Positions 10,423-21,597 of a stretch of 64,000 nt of DNA are shown in pieces; position 1 is the stretch's first letter, and the number at the start of each line of letters is the position of its first letter. The notes below the pieces were generated by a model, which saw only the letters and a program-made list of their open reading frames with translations, did no database searches and was not told where the DNA came from. The translations under genes and the position numbers were made by a program. This DNA comes from Oxytricha trifallax (lineage: Eukaryota; Ciliophora; Spirotrichea; Sporadotrichida; Oxytrichidae). Location: positions 1-64,000 of the forward strand of contig ARYC01000527.1 of the NCBI GenBank assembly GCA_000711775.1, in the 5' to 3' direction.

Positions 10423-10974
10423 TTAGCTAATATAGCATAATTATAGGTGAATTAATTAATTTAATCAACTTTGCATATGTTTGATTTTAATATTAAAATA
10501 AATATATATATTTAGGTACTCTACCGCAGATTTTTTTATATAAACCTGTTTTGAGGTAGAGTACCTTAATTATATTAATTAAATTAAATAAATAAAATCA
10601 AATATTGCATTACTTTTTACAGAAAATGCATTACAAAAATGTAAATTATAAAAATAATTAAAATTAAGAAAATAATATATTATTAATTGAACTTCTTAAA
10701 ATATTGTTGCCCAGAGTAGCAACAAGTTACTATATTTGTTTTATGAAAATAACAATTTATTATTTAATGCATTTTCTGCAAAAAGTAATGCAATATTTGA
10801 TTTTATTTATTTAATTTAATTAATAATAACTAAGGTACTCTACCGCAAAACAGGTTTATACATAAAAATCTGCTGTAGAGTACCTAAAAATACATATTTA
10901 TTTTAATATTAAAGTCAAACATGTGCAAAGTTGATTAAATTAATTAATTCACCTATAATTATGCTATTGGCTAA
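10423..10974. repeat. 552-bp palindromic element
   Basis: Inverted repeat: left end TTAGCTAATATAGCATAATT, right end complement TTAGCCAATAGCATAATT. Arms of about 200 bp contain AGGTACTCTACCGCA and its complement, and a central block has AGAAAATGCATTAC in both orientations. No coding. A clean target duplication is not obvious. It lies right beside the truncation point of the decayed TBE. Confidence 0.8.
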
Positions 10975-11151
10975 TTTTCCCAAAATAATAATAATAATTT
11001 GATCACATTGAGGTCTCTGGGGACCCCCGATCATTAAGCTAATAAAGCATTTAAGGGTCAAGCCCTTTTTAATATTATTTAAATCATCTGATCTGTTCAA
11101 TCTCTCTGGTTGCTCATCTCATGATATTTTAATTAATTTTTGAAAATTAAC

Positions 11152-11430
11152 TCAAAATAATCTATTCTTGTGAGCCCACAACTGTCTTAGGTATACTCTT
11201 TCTCTGTAGAAATTGAGTACGTGTTTCTCAATCTCTCTCTCTTCTTCTTCGCTATCTATGGAGCTAACTCCATTATAAACTCCGACCTCAACATATTCTT
11301 GGAGTTCTTGTATAGTTTCATCAAAGGCTCTCAGAGTTCTGTAGCTGTTTTTCATGCAATCTGGAAGATTGCAGATTGGACACCATTTCCCGTTGACTTT
11401 CAAATCAAACAAACCCACTTCCTGAAACAT
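11152..11430 (-). CDS. Unknown 92-aa protein with CxxC..C motif
   Basis: A complete small frame: ATG 11430-11428, TGA 11154-11152, with no in-frame TGA and no TAA/TAG. The N-terminus contains KWCPICNLPDC, which could bind zinc. The rest is acidic then helix-prone (SSIDSEEEERE, then YRERVYLRQLW). I recognise no family. It stands alone between a palindromic element and a TBE, with more GC than its flanks, as expected for a macronucleus-destined segment. It could also be one exon or segment of a larger split gene. Confidence 0.6.
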   Translation of the reverse strand: MFQEVGLFDLKVNGKWCPICNLPDCMKNSYRTLRAFDETIQELQEYVEVGVYNGVSSIDSEEEEREIEKHVLNFYRERVYLRQLWAHKNRLF

Positions 11431-11782
11431 CTTTAAATTAAATTTTTATTATTATATAGTATATAAAAGTCCCAAATCTTTTATACATTTTTAAATAGTC
11501 TTCTTTAATTATGTTGGATAATATCTAGATTTTAGGTATAAATCTATGGGGTTTTGGGATTTATCGGTTTTCGGGGTTTTCAAAAGTTTCTCTGGCTTTG
11601 GGCCAGAGTTATTGTTTGAGTATTAATTGTTTGTGTAGCAGAAGCTTTTGTTTTGTGTTGGTGTCTACTCCCTAGTAAGTATATTCAAAACCCCAAAACC
11701 CCTTAGTGAGGTTTATAAGTGCTTTGATTTGTAGGGAATTTGTTAGGGGTTGGGGTTATTAATTAAATGCGGACAAAATTAC

Positions 11783-12828
11783 AAGCTTTTGGGGTCTATT
11801 TATGATGAAGAGTATATAGATTTAGTGTTTAAACTGCGTTATGGATGTGATATATAAAGTGAATAACTCAAACCAGTACTGAACTATAAGTCTATTACAC
11901 TGCTCTTTAAGCGTAGTCCCTCAACTGTTCGTTCTCACTGCTTGAAAGCTGTAAAATTAAAGCAATAATAGCTGAATTCTTAGCCTAAGAGGAAGTCTAA
12001 GTTTCTATAGAAGCATATTGACTATCTTATTAATGAAAAAACTTTGAAGTATTGGGCTCACTTCTCTCTCGACTAACGAGCTGTTATGTTTCATCGCCAG
12101 TTCCCTGAGTTGAAGATCTCTGCATAGTCTGTTGCAAATATTTATAAATGAAACGGTATCTCTTACAAAGGTGTAAATCGTATCAAGAGAGTAATTGATT
12201 TCACTCTGCCATTTTACAACAACAACTTAAATTATATTTATAATTAAATGCAGAGAGCCTAATTGAATAATATTAAGTTTATCCATGCTGACGAGGCTGT
12301 GTTTACATTCAACACTTTCATCTAGAAGTCTTGGTATAAGAGGCATAGCAACATAGAAGTATATGACTAGAAAGTCAAGGAATAAACAATGGCAATTCTT
12401 GGAGGAATTAGCGAGGATACTGGTTTAGAAACTTATCTTATTCATCCTCACTCTATTAAGACAGAGTAGTATATAAAGTTCTTAGAACAGCTGAGAGAGA
12501 AGTACCCTGAATAAGAGATTACACTATTCGTTGATAATCTTTATGTTCATAAGACCAAAGAAACAAGGAAGAGTTATGAACAACTTAGAATAACGCCAGT
12601 GTTCAACGCACCATACAGTCCATAGTTTAATGGAATTGAGTACTACTGGGGAATATTAAAGGTCATTACAAGAAACTGCTGCTATATCACTTGATGAATG
12701 ACCTACCTATAGATACAGTAGACTTTATTAAAAGCTCAGCGAAGAGAGTAGATAATTTGTTGGCTTAAAAGTGTGCTAAAGAAGGAAGAATGAATGTATA
12801 TAAATAAGTTTTGTAGTTAAATTAATGA
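11783..12828 (+). pseudogene. TBE transposase (DDE), damaged copy
   Basis: Start not settled; the first conserved codons encode KLLGSIYDEEYIDLVFKLRYG. The helix-turn-helix region FKRSPSTVRSHCLKA is followed by the DDE core: HADEAVFTFNTF (Asp 1), LFVDNLYVHKTKE (Asp 2) and APYSPQFNGIEYYWG (Glu). A CGA-to-TGA change at about 12148-12150 (CGA is kept in the copy at 43437) and a one-base loss in an A run near 12657 break it. TGA stop at 12826-12828, 9 bp before the convergent 22-kDa stop. IS630/Tc1-type, the known TBE transposase family. Confidence 0.88.
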
Positions 12829-12837
12829 ATATATAAA

Positions 12838-13610
12838 TCACATTTAAAATTCTTTAGAGGGAGCTGGCTTCTCTTTCTTTTTCTACTTCTTGCTTCCCTC
12901 CACATAAGTTTCTTCTCTTACTGCCAGCTCCAGCATCTATGTTCATTGACTCGAATATTTGAATAAAGTCTCTTGCTGACTTCATAATTTGTCTGCGACT
13001 TTCGCTCTCTGTGAAGCTTGCTCTATTCCTTCATCAAGAAGATGCCAGTACCAGATTTTTCTAAAGAGTTAAGCAACAAATCTTACTTGAAATATAAGGA
13101 GGCTTCTGCAACTCTGATAGCCAGCTCTCACTTATCTTGATCCCCTGTTTATCCTTATCTTCTGAAGAGATGCTGTACCTTTTCTTATGAGATTCGTGAA
13201 TAATTTCTTTCAAGTAATCACCTTCAATTGTTGCAAGTATGCCAAAGAAATAGTTTCTTTCAGGCAGTTTATTTGACAACTGCTTCTTAGTAGGCAGGTA
13301 CAGCGAAACCTCTGGGTCATTCATAGCATCATCATATCAGTTAGTCACTGAGATTTCTGGATAGTTTGGAATCTCTGAAAACTTACATCTTAAGTTTTCA
13401 ATGCTTTCTTCTCTTCGCAGAGTATCGCCCTTAGAAATGAAATTTTGGTACCTTCAATCGTTGGCAAGACAAACCACTACATAATCAACATAGCAACTAT
13501 AAGTTCATTACCTTACTGCACCAAGTAGCGGTGCAAATCCTCCTTGCTTCTAAATCTCTGAATCATTCTTGTGCTTGCACTCTTTTCATTACATCATTCA
13601 TCGACTCCAT
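12838..13610 (-). pseudogene. TBE 22-kDa-type protein
   Basis: ATG 13610-13608; the core has LSNKLPERNYFFG and a YLPTKKQ stretch. The intron candidate complement(13061..13086) is exactly 26 nt (GTAAG..TTTAG), and after it the frame continues as KKSGTGIFLMKE. A one-base break near 12955 separates this from the conserved NIDAGAGS tail. TGA at 12840-12838. Same arrangement as the other three copies. Function unknown. Confidence 0.75.
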
Positions 13611-13794
13611 CTTGTTTACAGATCTAAGAAATGATATTCAAATTTAAGTTTATTGATTTCAATTATATACCTCTGTAAAACTTACTATTAAATATGGACA
13701 TCCTATAGGAGGTCAACCTCTAAGAAGGATATGGAGAAGGTTTTGAGAACTGGTTTCAAACTTGAGAGATTGATATCAATTTCTACTGTTATAG

Positions 13795-14010
13795 TTCCAT
13801 ATTTTTTAATTTAAATTGGTACGTACTTAATTAGGAGCAGCTCCTAAAATGCTAGTACGTAATTAGGAGCATTAATTAAAGCTAATACTTAATTAGGAGC
13901 ACCCTAATTTTAATCATAAAATCAAAAAATACCTCCTAAAGCAGTACGTACTTAATTAGGAGCACCTCCTAAATCGATACGTACTATAATCAACTTATTA
14001 TTGAAAGTAA
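13795..14010. promoter_or_regulatory. GTACTTAATTAGGAGC-type iterons between divergent TBE genes
   Basis: Four to six copies of GTACGTACTTAATTAGGAGC or variants, with inverted CTCCTAA forms, lie between the 22-kDa gene (leftward) and the kinase gene (rightward). The same iterons are at about 45485-45660 in the sister TBE but not in the nested TBE, which uses GGTACC-based repeats. Candidate bidirectional promoter or protein-binding array. Confidence 0.55.
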
Positions 14011-14012
14011 AA

Positions 14013-15621
14013 ATGGTTACTTCCTCACCCATATTTAGAGCTGGATCGTCTCTTAACACTAATAATTCTTCTCAAATAATCCAAGAACCTCCTTTGAAAC
14101 TTGTAGACTTGCAAAGCTCTCATATAAGCTCTCAGTTATAGAGGCAGTTTTATAATTTTAATTCAAATTTAAATATGAGCGCTAACATTTTAAGAAAAAC
14201 AACAGCACTTCCATCAAACTAAATGAGACTTACCTTTGGCAGCAATAAAAAGTGTGATAGCTGTGAGATAAACTCACTTAAAGAACAACCAGAGCTATCA
14301 CTTGAGGTCTCTGTTATTAAAATAGAAATTAATAATAGAAAATTAATGGCAAACAAGTGTGTCGGAGACAGAGAGGAGGAGAAAGTTAGAAATGAAGTTT
14401 CTATGTAAGCAGATGAAGTTGAAGTATTTTTTTGTGAGAAGTGTGAAAGAGACTTCACTTATAAGTCTAGCTGGTACAGGCATATGAAGGTCCATAAGGA
14501 AGCTAAGCCTACTGTTTACTTAAAGCATGACAAAGTTGATGGAAAGTATGATCGCTTTGAGTGCATAAGCAGTACTCTCATACAAGAGATTTAAAGAAGC
14601 ATCTTTTAAAAGCCCACAAAAAGAGATAGAAGTTGAAGATCAAGACACTCAACTGAAGTTGCTCAACAAAAGAAAAGCAAGGGAACCTCTTTAAGCTGCT
14701 GAGCTTTAACAAGCAAGCGAATCAGAGTATGTGAGGATTGCACGCAACCTCTTAGCATCAGAGGTCACTAAAATCATGATTAAAAAATAATACAAGAAAA
14801 TTCCAGTCCTAGCATAGATTGATTTTGATACTTCTCTCTAAAGCTACCTTATTCTAGAGGAATCCTATGACAAGAAAGTTATTAAGGATCATCAGTAAGC
14901 TTACAAGGTATATCCTTTCAACTATCTCTTTAGTGATGATAAATATTTAATGGAGTTTACTAATGAGTATTAAGTACTCACTCAGGCTAAGTATAAAGAG
15001 TGCAAATACTTAATAAAGCTAGATGCTGTTCTCCTAGCCAAAGATCATGTGGCTTTCAGACTACCACTCTTTGAAATGACACTCAGAGATTTCATATATG
15101 ATCAAAGAAATCATAGATAGCTTGCATTAATAGCAACCTAAGCTATTCAAGGTGTCAAAGAACTTCATAAGTTAGGCTTTGTTCACAGGGATCTCAAGCC
15201 TGAGAATATAATGTTGAACTTTTCACCCGTGACAGTAACAATTATTGATTTCAACAGAGCTTTAAGAGTGGAAGTATCAAGGCTTGGAAGTGTTATGGGA
15301 ACTCCAGGCTATTATCCAGAAAGAGAAGACTGGAGAGATGGTGACTTTCAATGGGATGTGTGGGCTATGGCAGCAATAATCATAGAGTGCGATATGCCGC
15401 GCAATGAATACTACTCTACAAGGTGCGAGAAGGATGCCAAACAAAGAATAAAGCAATTTATTGACAAAACAAGAGTATCTCAATCAATGAAACAAATGGC
15501 AGAGTCAATAATAATAAAACCAAACTCAAGATCAGACATATCAATAGAGCAGATAGAGTTGTGGTTAAGTAAGATAAACTTCAGGCCTCTCCCACATGAT
15601 CCAAAAGTGCATTTTGAGTGA
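14013..15621 (+). pseudogene. TBE zinc-finger/protein-kinase protein (57-kDa type)
   Basis: ATG 14013, TGA 15619-15621. First C2H2 finger CEKCERDFTYKSSWYRHMKVH at about residues 145-165. The second finger is broken here by loss of one C near 14563 (the sister copy at 46230 reads FECHKQYSHTRDLKKH), and a second one-base loss near 14620 leaves the frame shifted by two. The kinase domain is otherwise complete: VHRDLKPEN, then IIDFNRALR (DFN in place of DFG) and GTPGYYPERE. CAA at 14641 aligns with TAA in the sister copy, direct evidence that TAA is Gln. Confidence 0.85.
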
Positions 15622-15743
15622 TTAAATTAAATACATTTACTATAAATTTCACATTAAAACCTATTAATAACCCCAACCCCTAACAAATTCCCTACAAATC
15701 AAAGCACTTATAAACCTCATTAAGGGGTTTTGGGGTTTTGATT

Positions 15744-16998
15744 CTTGTAGAGCTCAGGTTTTGTAGGATTTAGGAATTTAAAAGCCACAATATTTCTAAT
15801 ATAAATTAGGACAAGATGACTCTAATCCTAAATCAAATCTCTCACATTCAAAATATAAATAATTACCAAACATAGAGAGTCTATACGCTTATTTATTATT
15901 AAAAAGAATTTTTTCAAATATTATATATTCTTTTATTGAAAATCACATTACTTCCATTCAAATAATTATGGTAACTCAATCTTGAAGCTGTTTTGTTTAA
16001 TGAATCTTAGAAATGTGATTTATATCTGAGAATAAGGCTAGGTGGACTCTTTACTGCAAATCTCAACTTTTAAGACATTAGACAATAACTCTCTGGGTAC
16101 AAACCTCTTTCCATCTTGTTAATACAAATATTTTAAAATGCATAAACTGTACCTTATCAAAGAAATAATAGTTTTTATTCAATCTTATAATAAATATATG
16201 TCATCAAAATTTACCAAATATTAATTTCTCCAAAAATATTTTTTATTACTTGCATTAATATGCTTTTAAAAATGAAATTAAACCCCAAAACCCCAATAAT
16301 TAAATGGTATTAAAATCAGATATTGATATTATAATGATTAAGTAAATTAAGACATTATAAAAATTTACAAAAGTAATTAATTAATTAAAAATGTTGAAAC
16401 AATAAAATATATATTGAACACTTACAGTTTTAGGGCTTTGTGTAGAAACCTTAAATCTATCTACTATATATATTTTCTCTTTCCTTTGAATATAACTAAA
16501 TAATTACAAATATTCTTCAATTTATATTGCAACAGTAATATTTTTACTTTAGTTTTTTAATTTACAATTTATCCATTTATTTTTCAATTATAGTCAAATT
16601 TTAATTATGAAATGCAAATAAATTATCTATATATAAATATATCAAGGGTTTTGCATTGTAACTTTTGTTTATTTGGTTTTCATTAAAAACATTTAAGTTT
16701 TTACGAATTATGCATTCATAATATGAGCTGCCAAATTATTCAAATAAGAATTAAGTTTCTCAAAATAGTCAAATTTTAAACATAAACTTATAAAAGATAA
16801 TTTTATTTCTAGTGTAATAATTTTAGAATCAATTTCTCAAAGTAGAAAATAATTACTAAACTAGTCATTTTGAGAATAGATAATAACAAATATATATTAT
16901 AAACTTATTAAATTTGAGAAATTTTACTTACTTTAACTATAAATTTAGATTACTGATCATTCTTCCTTTAATAATATAATTTTAGTTAAATATTAGGT
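15744..16998. other. AT-rich germline DNA, nothing recognised
   Basis: Very AT-rich with no frame longer than chance in the ciliate code, no repeats with other parts of the window and no TBE sequence apart from the flanking ATT. One CCCCAAAACCCC-like run at 16279-16293 stands alone. Confidence 0.5.
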
Positions 16999-17098
16999 AT
17001 AAAGGTTTTTCGCAAATTTATTGCGTACAATTAGCTGAATAGCTAAGATTAAACCTTTTATAAATCGCCTACCTTTAGCGAACAACCCACTTAGTGGG
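16999..17098 (+). ncRNA. Candidate structured RNA: closed three-way junction plus two hairpins
   Basis: In a very AT-rich stretch, five perfect or near-perfect stems follow one another. An outer stem AAAGGTTT (17001-17008)/AAACCTTT (17051-17058) encloses CGCAA/TTGCG (17011-17015/17021-17025) and TTAGCT/AGCTAA (17031-17036/17041-17046). Outside it are a TCGCCTA..TAGCGA hairpin (17065-17081) and CCCAC/GTGGG (17086-17098). This could be a small structured RNA on either strand, or a DNA-level feature. I cannot match it to a known class; it lacks the hammerhead core and is not tRNA-like. Confidence 0.35.
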
Positions 17099-17609
17099 GA
17101 TATTTATTAAATTAATTGCTTAAATATTTTTGATTAATTTTACATATAAAATAATCAACAAAATTAAATTGGTTCACTTGTAAAAGAAATATTTTTCAAA
17201 TTGATAGTGAAATTATTGTCGAGAATTTTAATTTAAATATTTTTTAGTTTTTACTTACCTTGCATACCATGGATATTTTAATTAAAAGTCATTTCATAAT
17301 TTAACTGAATAAAAGACTATCAATGACTCGAACTCCACAAGCTTAATCTTATTATATCTAAAAATTGTTTAAATTATTATAAATACAATACATTTTATAA
17401 TTGGTTTTTATTAATTGAAGCGTACATAAATTTGTAAATGTACTTTAATAATTTACACTTTTTTATATAATAAACTTGTGTTTCTAATAAATTGTACTTA
17501 CAATTTCTATTTATTTACAATAGTTAAATCTACCAAAAGGATAAAAACTACAAACATATATATTATTATGAAATAAAGTTAAACATAAAACTTTAGAGCT
17601 CCTCTGCCA

Positions 17610-19309
17610 ATGAAAAATAATATTGCCAATAATTTATAAGATAATTCAGATGAAATTGCAATAATTTAAGAATAAATAGGAAGCAACGATGGAACAATCC
17701 CTATAAAACAGCAACTTGACTTGTCTGTGAACTTCTTAAATTCTTAATTTTCTTCATTAAGTTAAAGTGAATGCCAATAAATAAATTCTGATCATTCAAA
17801 CAAACCAATTAGTAATAGTGTGATAGATGCTTAATTCTAAATTTCAACATTTTAATCCCAGTAAATTGAGCAAACAAAGTTAATTAAAGTAGATCAAATT
17901 CGAAACCTTTAATTTAAAGAAATGGTTGATATAATGTTTTAAAATGTTGGGAACATTAATTCAATTCTCAATCTTCCTTTTAAAAAGCTTGGTAAAATTA
18001 TGGAAATTTACAAGTTTAGATAAATTCTGTTTAAGCAGTTTAATTGGAACAGAGAATAGATTAACTTCATTTCCATGTGCTTTAATAAAATAGAGCAATT
18101 TCAAGCAATGGTTTAGAGCATACTAATAAGATAATTTATTTATACAATAATTAAATTTACAAAAAATTCGGAGTCAAGAGAATTTAAGAAATGAAGAAGA
18201 AATGTAAAATAATCATTTTAACTATACATAAACTTATGAAAATATAAATCTAACAAATGAAATAAATTACAATTAAAGCTAAAGTATTGTTAAAAATTCA
18301 AAATAAAATTAATTTAATAACGATGATAATAGCAAAGTGAGTAATTAATTTTATAAAACTCAAAAGTTTTACTTAGGTAGAATCATGAATCTGCTCTTAG
18401 AAAATTAATAATTAAAAAATCAACTGTTTGATCAATCTCTATTTATAAATGAATTACAAAACAAATTAAAAGATTAACTAGAAAACATACTGAAAATGAA
18501 TTGTGATTTGACTGAATAAAAAGAAGAAAATATTAAAATCTTACAAAGCTAATAAAAGTTAATTGATGAGTCAAAAATTTTAATTTTATAATCAAATAAA
18601 ACTGGGAATTCAAAAATTAAAAACTCCATAAACCCTTAGTAGTATGACTAATAATATTAAAGTTGTGATTTCATAGTTCAATAATATGAATGGGGGACTA
18701 AGAGATTTAACAATAAACAAGCTCAATATTAAGGCAATATTAATAACATTTTATTATGGAATGCTCTAATTTTTTATGCTATAATTTTAAATAACAACTA
18801 AAAATTCTTGGTAATAGTGATAGATCCTCCATGGAAGAGAACTGGATGCAAATTCAATTATTTAACTCAAAGCATAAATTTGTTTTCGACTCTATTCCAT
18901 TCGACTAGCTGCGAGATGATGGATATGTGTTTCTTTGGGTCACAAACACTTAAATGGAGGAAGCTATTCAACTTATGAATTCTAAAGGGTATGAGAAATG
19001 CGATATTTTGGTTTGGATTAAACTTAATGATGACAAGACACTTTATAATAATATTGGGTACTATTTAAGACATATAGCAGAATTTTGTATCATTTTCAGA
19101 AAAAAAGGGCAGTTCAAGTTGAATGTACTGACAAGTAAATGATGAGAACGAAATCTTGTTAAAAGCCCGAGAGTTTCTATAAACTAGTAGAAGATATGGT
19201 GCCAGATCACAAGTACCTAGATGTTTTTGCAAGAGAGTGCAACTAGAGGGACAAATGGTTTTCAGTGGGAGATTAGTCTATCTCAATGCCTCCAGAACTA
19301 AGAAGATGA
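17610..19309 (+). pseudogene. MT-A70 family N6-adenine methyltransferase (DPPW), frame breaks
   Basis: From ATG 17610 a Gln/Asn-rich N-terminus and a coiled-coil-prone stretch (NQQLKNQLFDQSLFINELQ) lead to the MT-A70 domain. FLVIVIDPPWKR (DPPW codons 18823-18834) holds the catalytic, SAM-contacting motif; DDGYVFLWVTNTQMEEA, YYLRHIAEFCIIFRKK and KPESFY..DVFARE follow in the family order, and TGA is at 19307-19309. Three one-base frame changes are needed (about 18110, 18890 and the A7 run at 19100-19106). These could be assembly errors, tiny IESs or decay. Relatives in ciliates methylate adenine in DNA (MTA1) or RNA; which of these this is cannot be told. Total about 560 codons. Confidence 0.8.
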
Positions 19310-19780
19310 GAATTCCTTGAAAAATACATAAGTCTATTGAGTAAGTTGTCATTAATAATTAAAGATTAATTAATTGGTTTAAAAAATTTAAATTTATTTC
19401 TTTATTAGGTAAATATTATTAAAATTTCTATTTAAAATTAATTTAAAACGTTGATTTTATTAAACCATATTACAATAGAATATACATAATATTTAATTAT
19501 ATATTCTAAATATATTATCATGCTTAATTTATTTATTTCTTTATTTCAAATTAATTTAAACTTTTTATTTATTTATTTATTTCAAAAAACTTTAAGAGAA
19601 GAAATAATAATTTATAGTTTAATTATATTCTTTTTCATTATTATAAATTGTTAATTTTGCATTTTATGGAATTATTAGTCTACCCCACAAACCCCAATAA
19701 TTTATGATAGACATATATGTTTTATTATTTTAAATACATTATTTAATTTTAGGGGTACAAGTTAGTAAAAAAATCACAAA
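19310..19780. other. AT-rich gap with one C-rich motif
   Basis: No coding recognised. ACCCCACAAACCCC at 19682-19695 resembles a mutated C4A4 repeat but has no partner that would make it a transposon end. Confidence 0.4.
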
Positions 19781-19796
19781 TTTTTAAGTGAGATTG

Positions 19797-21407
19797 ACTC
19801 CAAAGCAGCTGTGAGAACGTGATAAAAACACCTTCTGACAAGATTCTAGTTAATCCTGCTTATGTTCATCCCTAGCTCCTTCATGAAGCCTGCCCAATAC
19901 CCCCTAATACTATTAACTATTCTTAACTTACTTTGATTGAGCTCTAGTGTTCAGAGGATTTAGGTCCCTGTTCTTTATCCAGGAGTACATGAGCTCTGCA
20001 GGAGCGAGCTTGTAATGATATGGCCCTAGGAACATGAGTGGTAGCTTTAGTTAGCCGTACTACGCCATCACATTATGGGATCTGTGATAGGGTGCGTTAT
20101 CGATCATAATAACAGTATTCTTTCTCCACTGCAAGTCAATCTAATCCAATGTAAGCACCAGCTTGCACAATAAGTATATGAAGGAGTGCTAATTGGTCCT
20201 ACCTCTATTCACAGTGTAGAACAGCTCTCCTGTGCTTGACATTCCAATATTCAAGTTCATCTGATTCAGCCTCTAAGAATTTGTAACTCGGTTCTTAATA
20301 TAAGGAGCTGTCCACCCTCTGCGCCTCTCATCTGTTTAATGCAACACTGATTCATCAATGTTGATTATCCTCTTGCCCTCATTCAAAAAGATCACGAATT
20401 ACTGTGCAGCAAACTATCGCTGGAGCTTGCTGCTGTTGTTATTATGGAGGTTCGTTATCTACTTGACTTACTTGTAAGTCATCATCAGTTCATTCTTAAG
20501 TTACCTTCGGATCATTTACTTATTGCAATGAAGCTGGACTTTTTGCTGTAAGCTCTTTTGGATGTCGGATATTTATATTGGGACTTAGTCATAAGTAAGC
20601 ATATTCACTATGTGGGTACGTGCTCGGCTATGCAGCTTCTTGTATTTGCCTCGACTGATATTCTTGAGATTCCAAAATGGAGCTTTCTTTATAGGATTGT
20701 TTAGATACCTCCTTAGTTTGTAGTAGGAAATCCCAAGCCTTTTCATTATCTGCGAGCAAGATAATCTTTCAGAATTCCTAAGTCTCAAGGATTCCTGAGC
20801 CAACTTTAACTCCTTCTGTTGTCATTCCATTTCCTTTTTCATGATCTTGAGCTATCTCCGAGGCACTATTGCTTAGAGCTAAGTGTGCTCCCCAAAGATG
20901 GGGAGAGTATCTCGGATTTTATGGTTCTCTAATACTTTCTTTTCCAATTCTTTCATATCAATATTGCTAATTTTTTCAAGCATTCCTTAAGGCTCTAATT
21001 CTGACTACACATACTCCGTGTAGACCCTAAAAGCCATCTAGCCAAGAGTCTTTATTTCATCCTCATCAAGCAACGTTTATTTAAATCCATCGAGTCTACT
21101 CTCTCGATAAACCGCTTTAGGATCAATAATGAAGCAATTGAATTTAACATCATCTAAGGAGTCTTCAAGGTCTAAATAAAAGTTGTCCATATCTCATTTA
21201 CTTACAGCCTCAATCTTCACATCAGCTACTGTCAAGTTTTAATGGTATAGCATATTGGTTGTTATGTAATCAGCAGAGCCTTCATCATCCTCTTCCTAGC
21301 TATTTGAGCTCTGCCAACTAATTAAGCTTCTTGACAATTGATCCGATTCTTAATTTTGGAAAAATTATATATTCTTTGACGGTCGATTATTGGAACTTGA
21401 TTCCATT
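19797..21407 (-). pseudogene. IS630/Tc1-type DDE transposase (not TBE)
   Basis: ATG 21407-21405; an acidic N-terminus, then a 30-nt GTAAAT..TTTAG intron candidate at complement(21172..21201). An HTH-like stretch LSCSQIMKRLGISYYKLRRYL precedes the catalytic core: INIDESVLHQTDERRRGWT (Asp 1), VIMIDNAPYHRSHN (Asp 2) and LAPAELMYSWIKNRDLNP (Glu). The core is open throughout in the ciliate code. One in-frame TGA lies near 20816-20818, between the N-terminal half and the HTH. The 3' end is not settled because no TGA follows soon after the last convincing codon. About 520 codons, larger than typical Tc1 enzymes. Confidence 0.85.
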
Positions 21408-21597
21408 AAATTGATGGCGATTATATTAATAATGTTTTTGCCTGGCTCTGATAGGAAATCCGCATGCGGAAATCTGATTGTGATGAAGTGATTTCACAAT
21501 AGTTAAATTCGCCAACTCTTAATGGCAACAATTTTGTAATCATGAGCCAAATTTTGGCTATTTAAAGCCGCTGTTGGCACCCTTCTATTAGATTAAT

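Larger units (their letters stand above)
11686..15740. mobile_element. Full-length TBE transposon (4055 bp)
   Basis: CAAAACCCCAAAACCCC starts at 11686 and the complementary end finishes at 15740; ATT flanks both sides (11683-11685, 15741-15743). The 78-bp inverted repeat runs to GGGGTTGGGGTTATTAAT with one mismatch seen. Gene order: transposase (plus), 22-kDa type (minus), zinc-finger/kinase (plus). Very close to the copy at 43337-47412 (same subfamily). Confidence 0.96.

Noticed and set aside
14219..14458. Minus-strand open frame opposite the TBE kinase gene (also at 45890-46129)
   Set aside because: It is the antisense shadow of the conserved zinc-finger/kinase frame.
16279..16293. CCCCAAAACCCC run as a TBE end
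   Set aside because: No further ITR sequence on either side and no partner; a single telomere-like run is not enough.
16999..17098. Hairpin cluster as a tRNA or hammerhead ribozyme
   Set aside because: No tRNA arm sizes or conserved T-loop, and no CUGAUGA/GAAA core; kept only as an unclassified candidate.
19682..19695. C4A4-like motif as a possible TBE or telomere-bearing end
   Set aside because: No inverted partner, no ANT duplication and no TBE sequence next to it.
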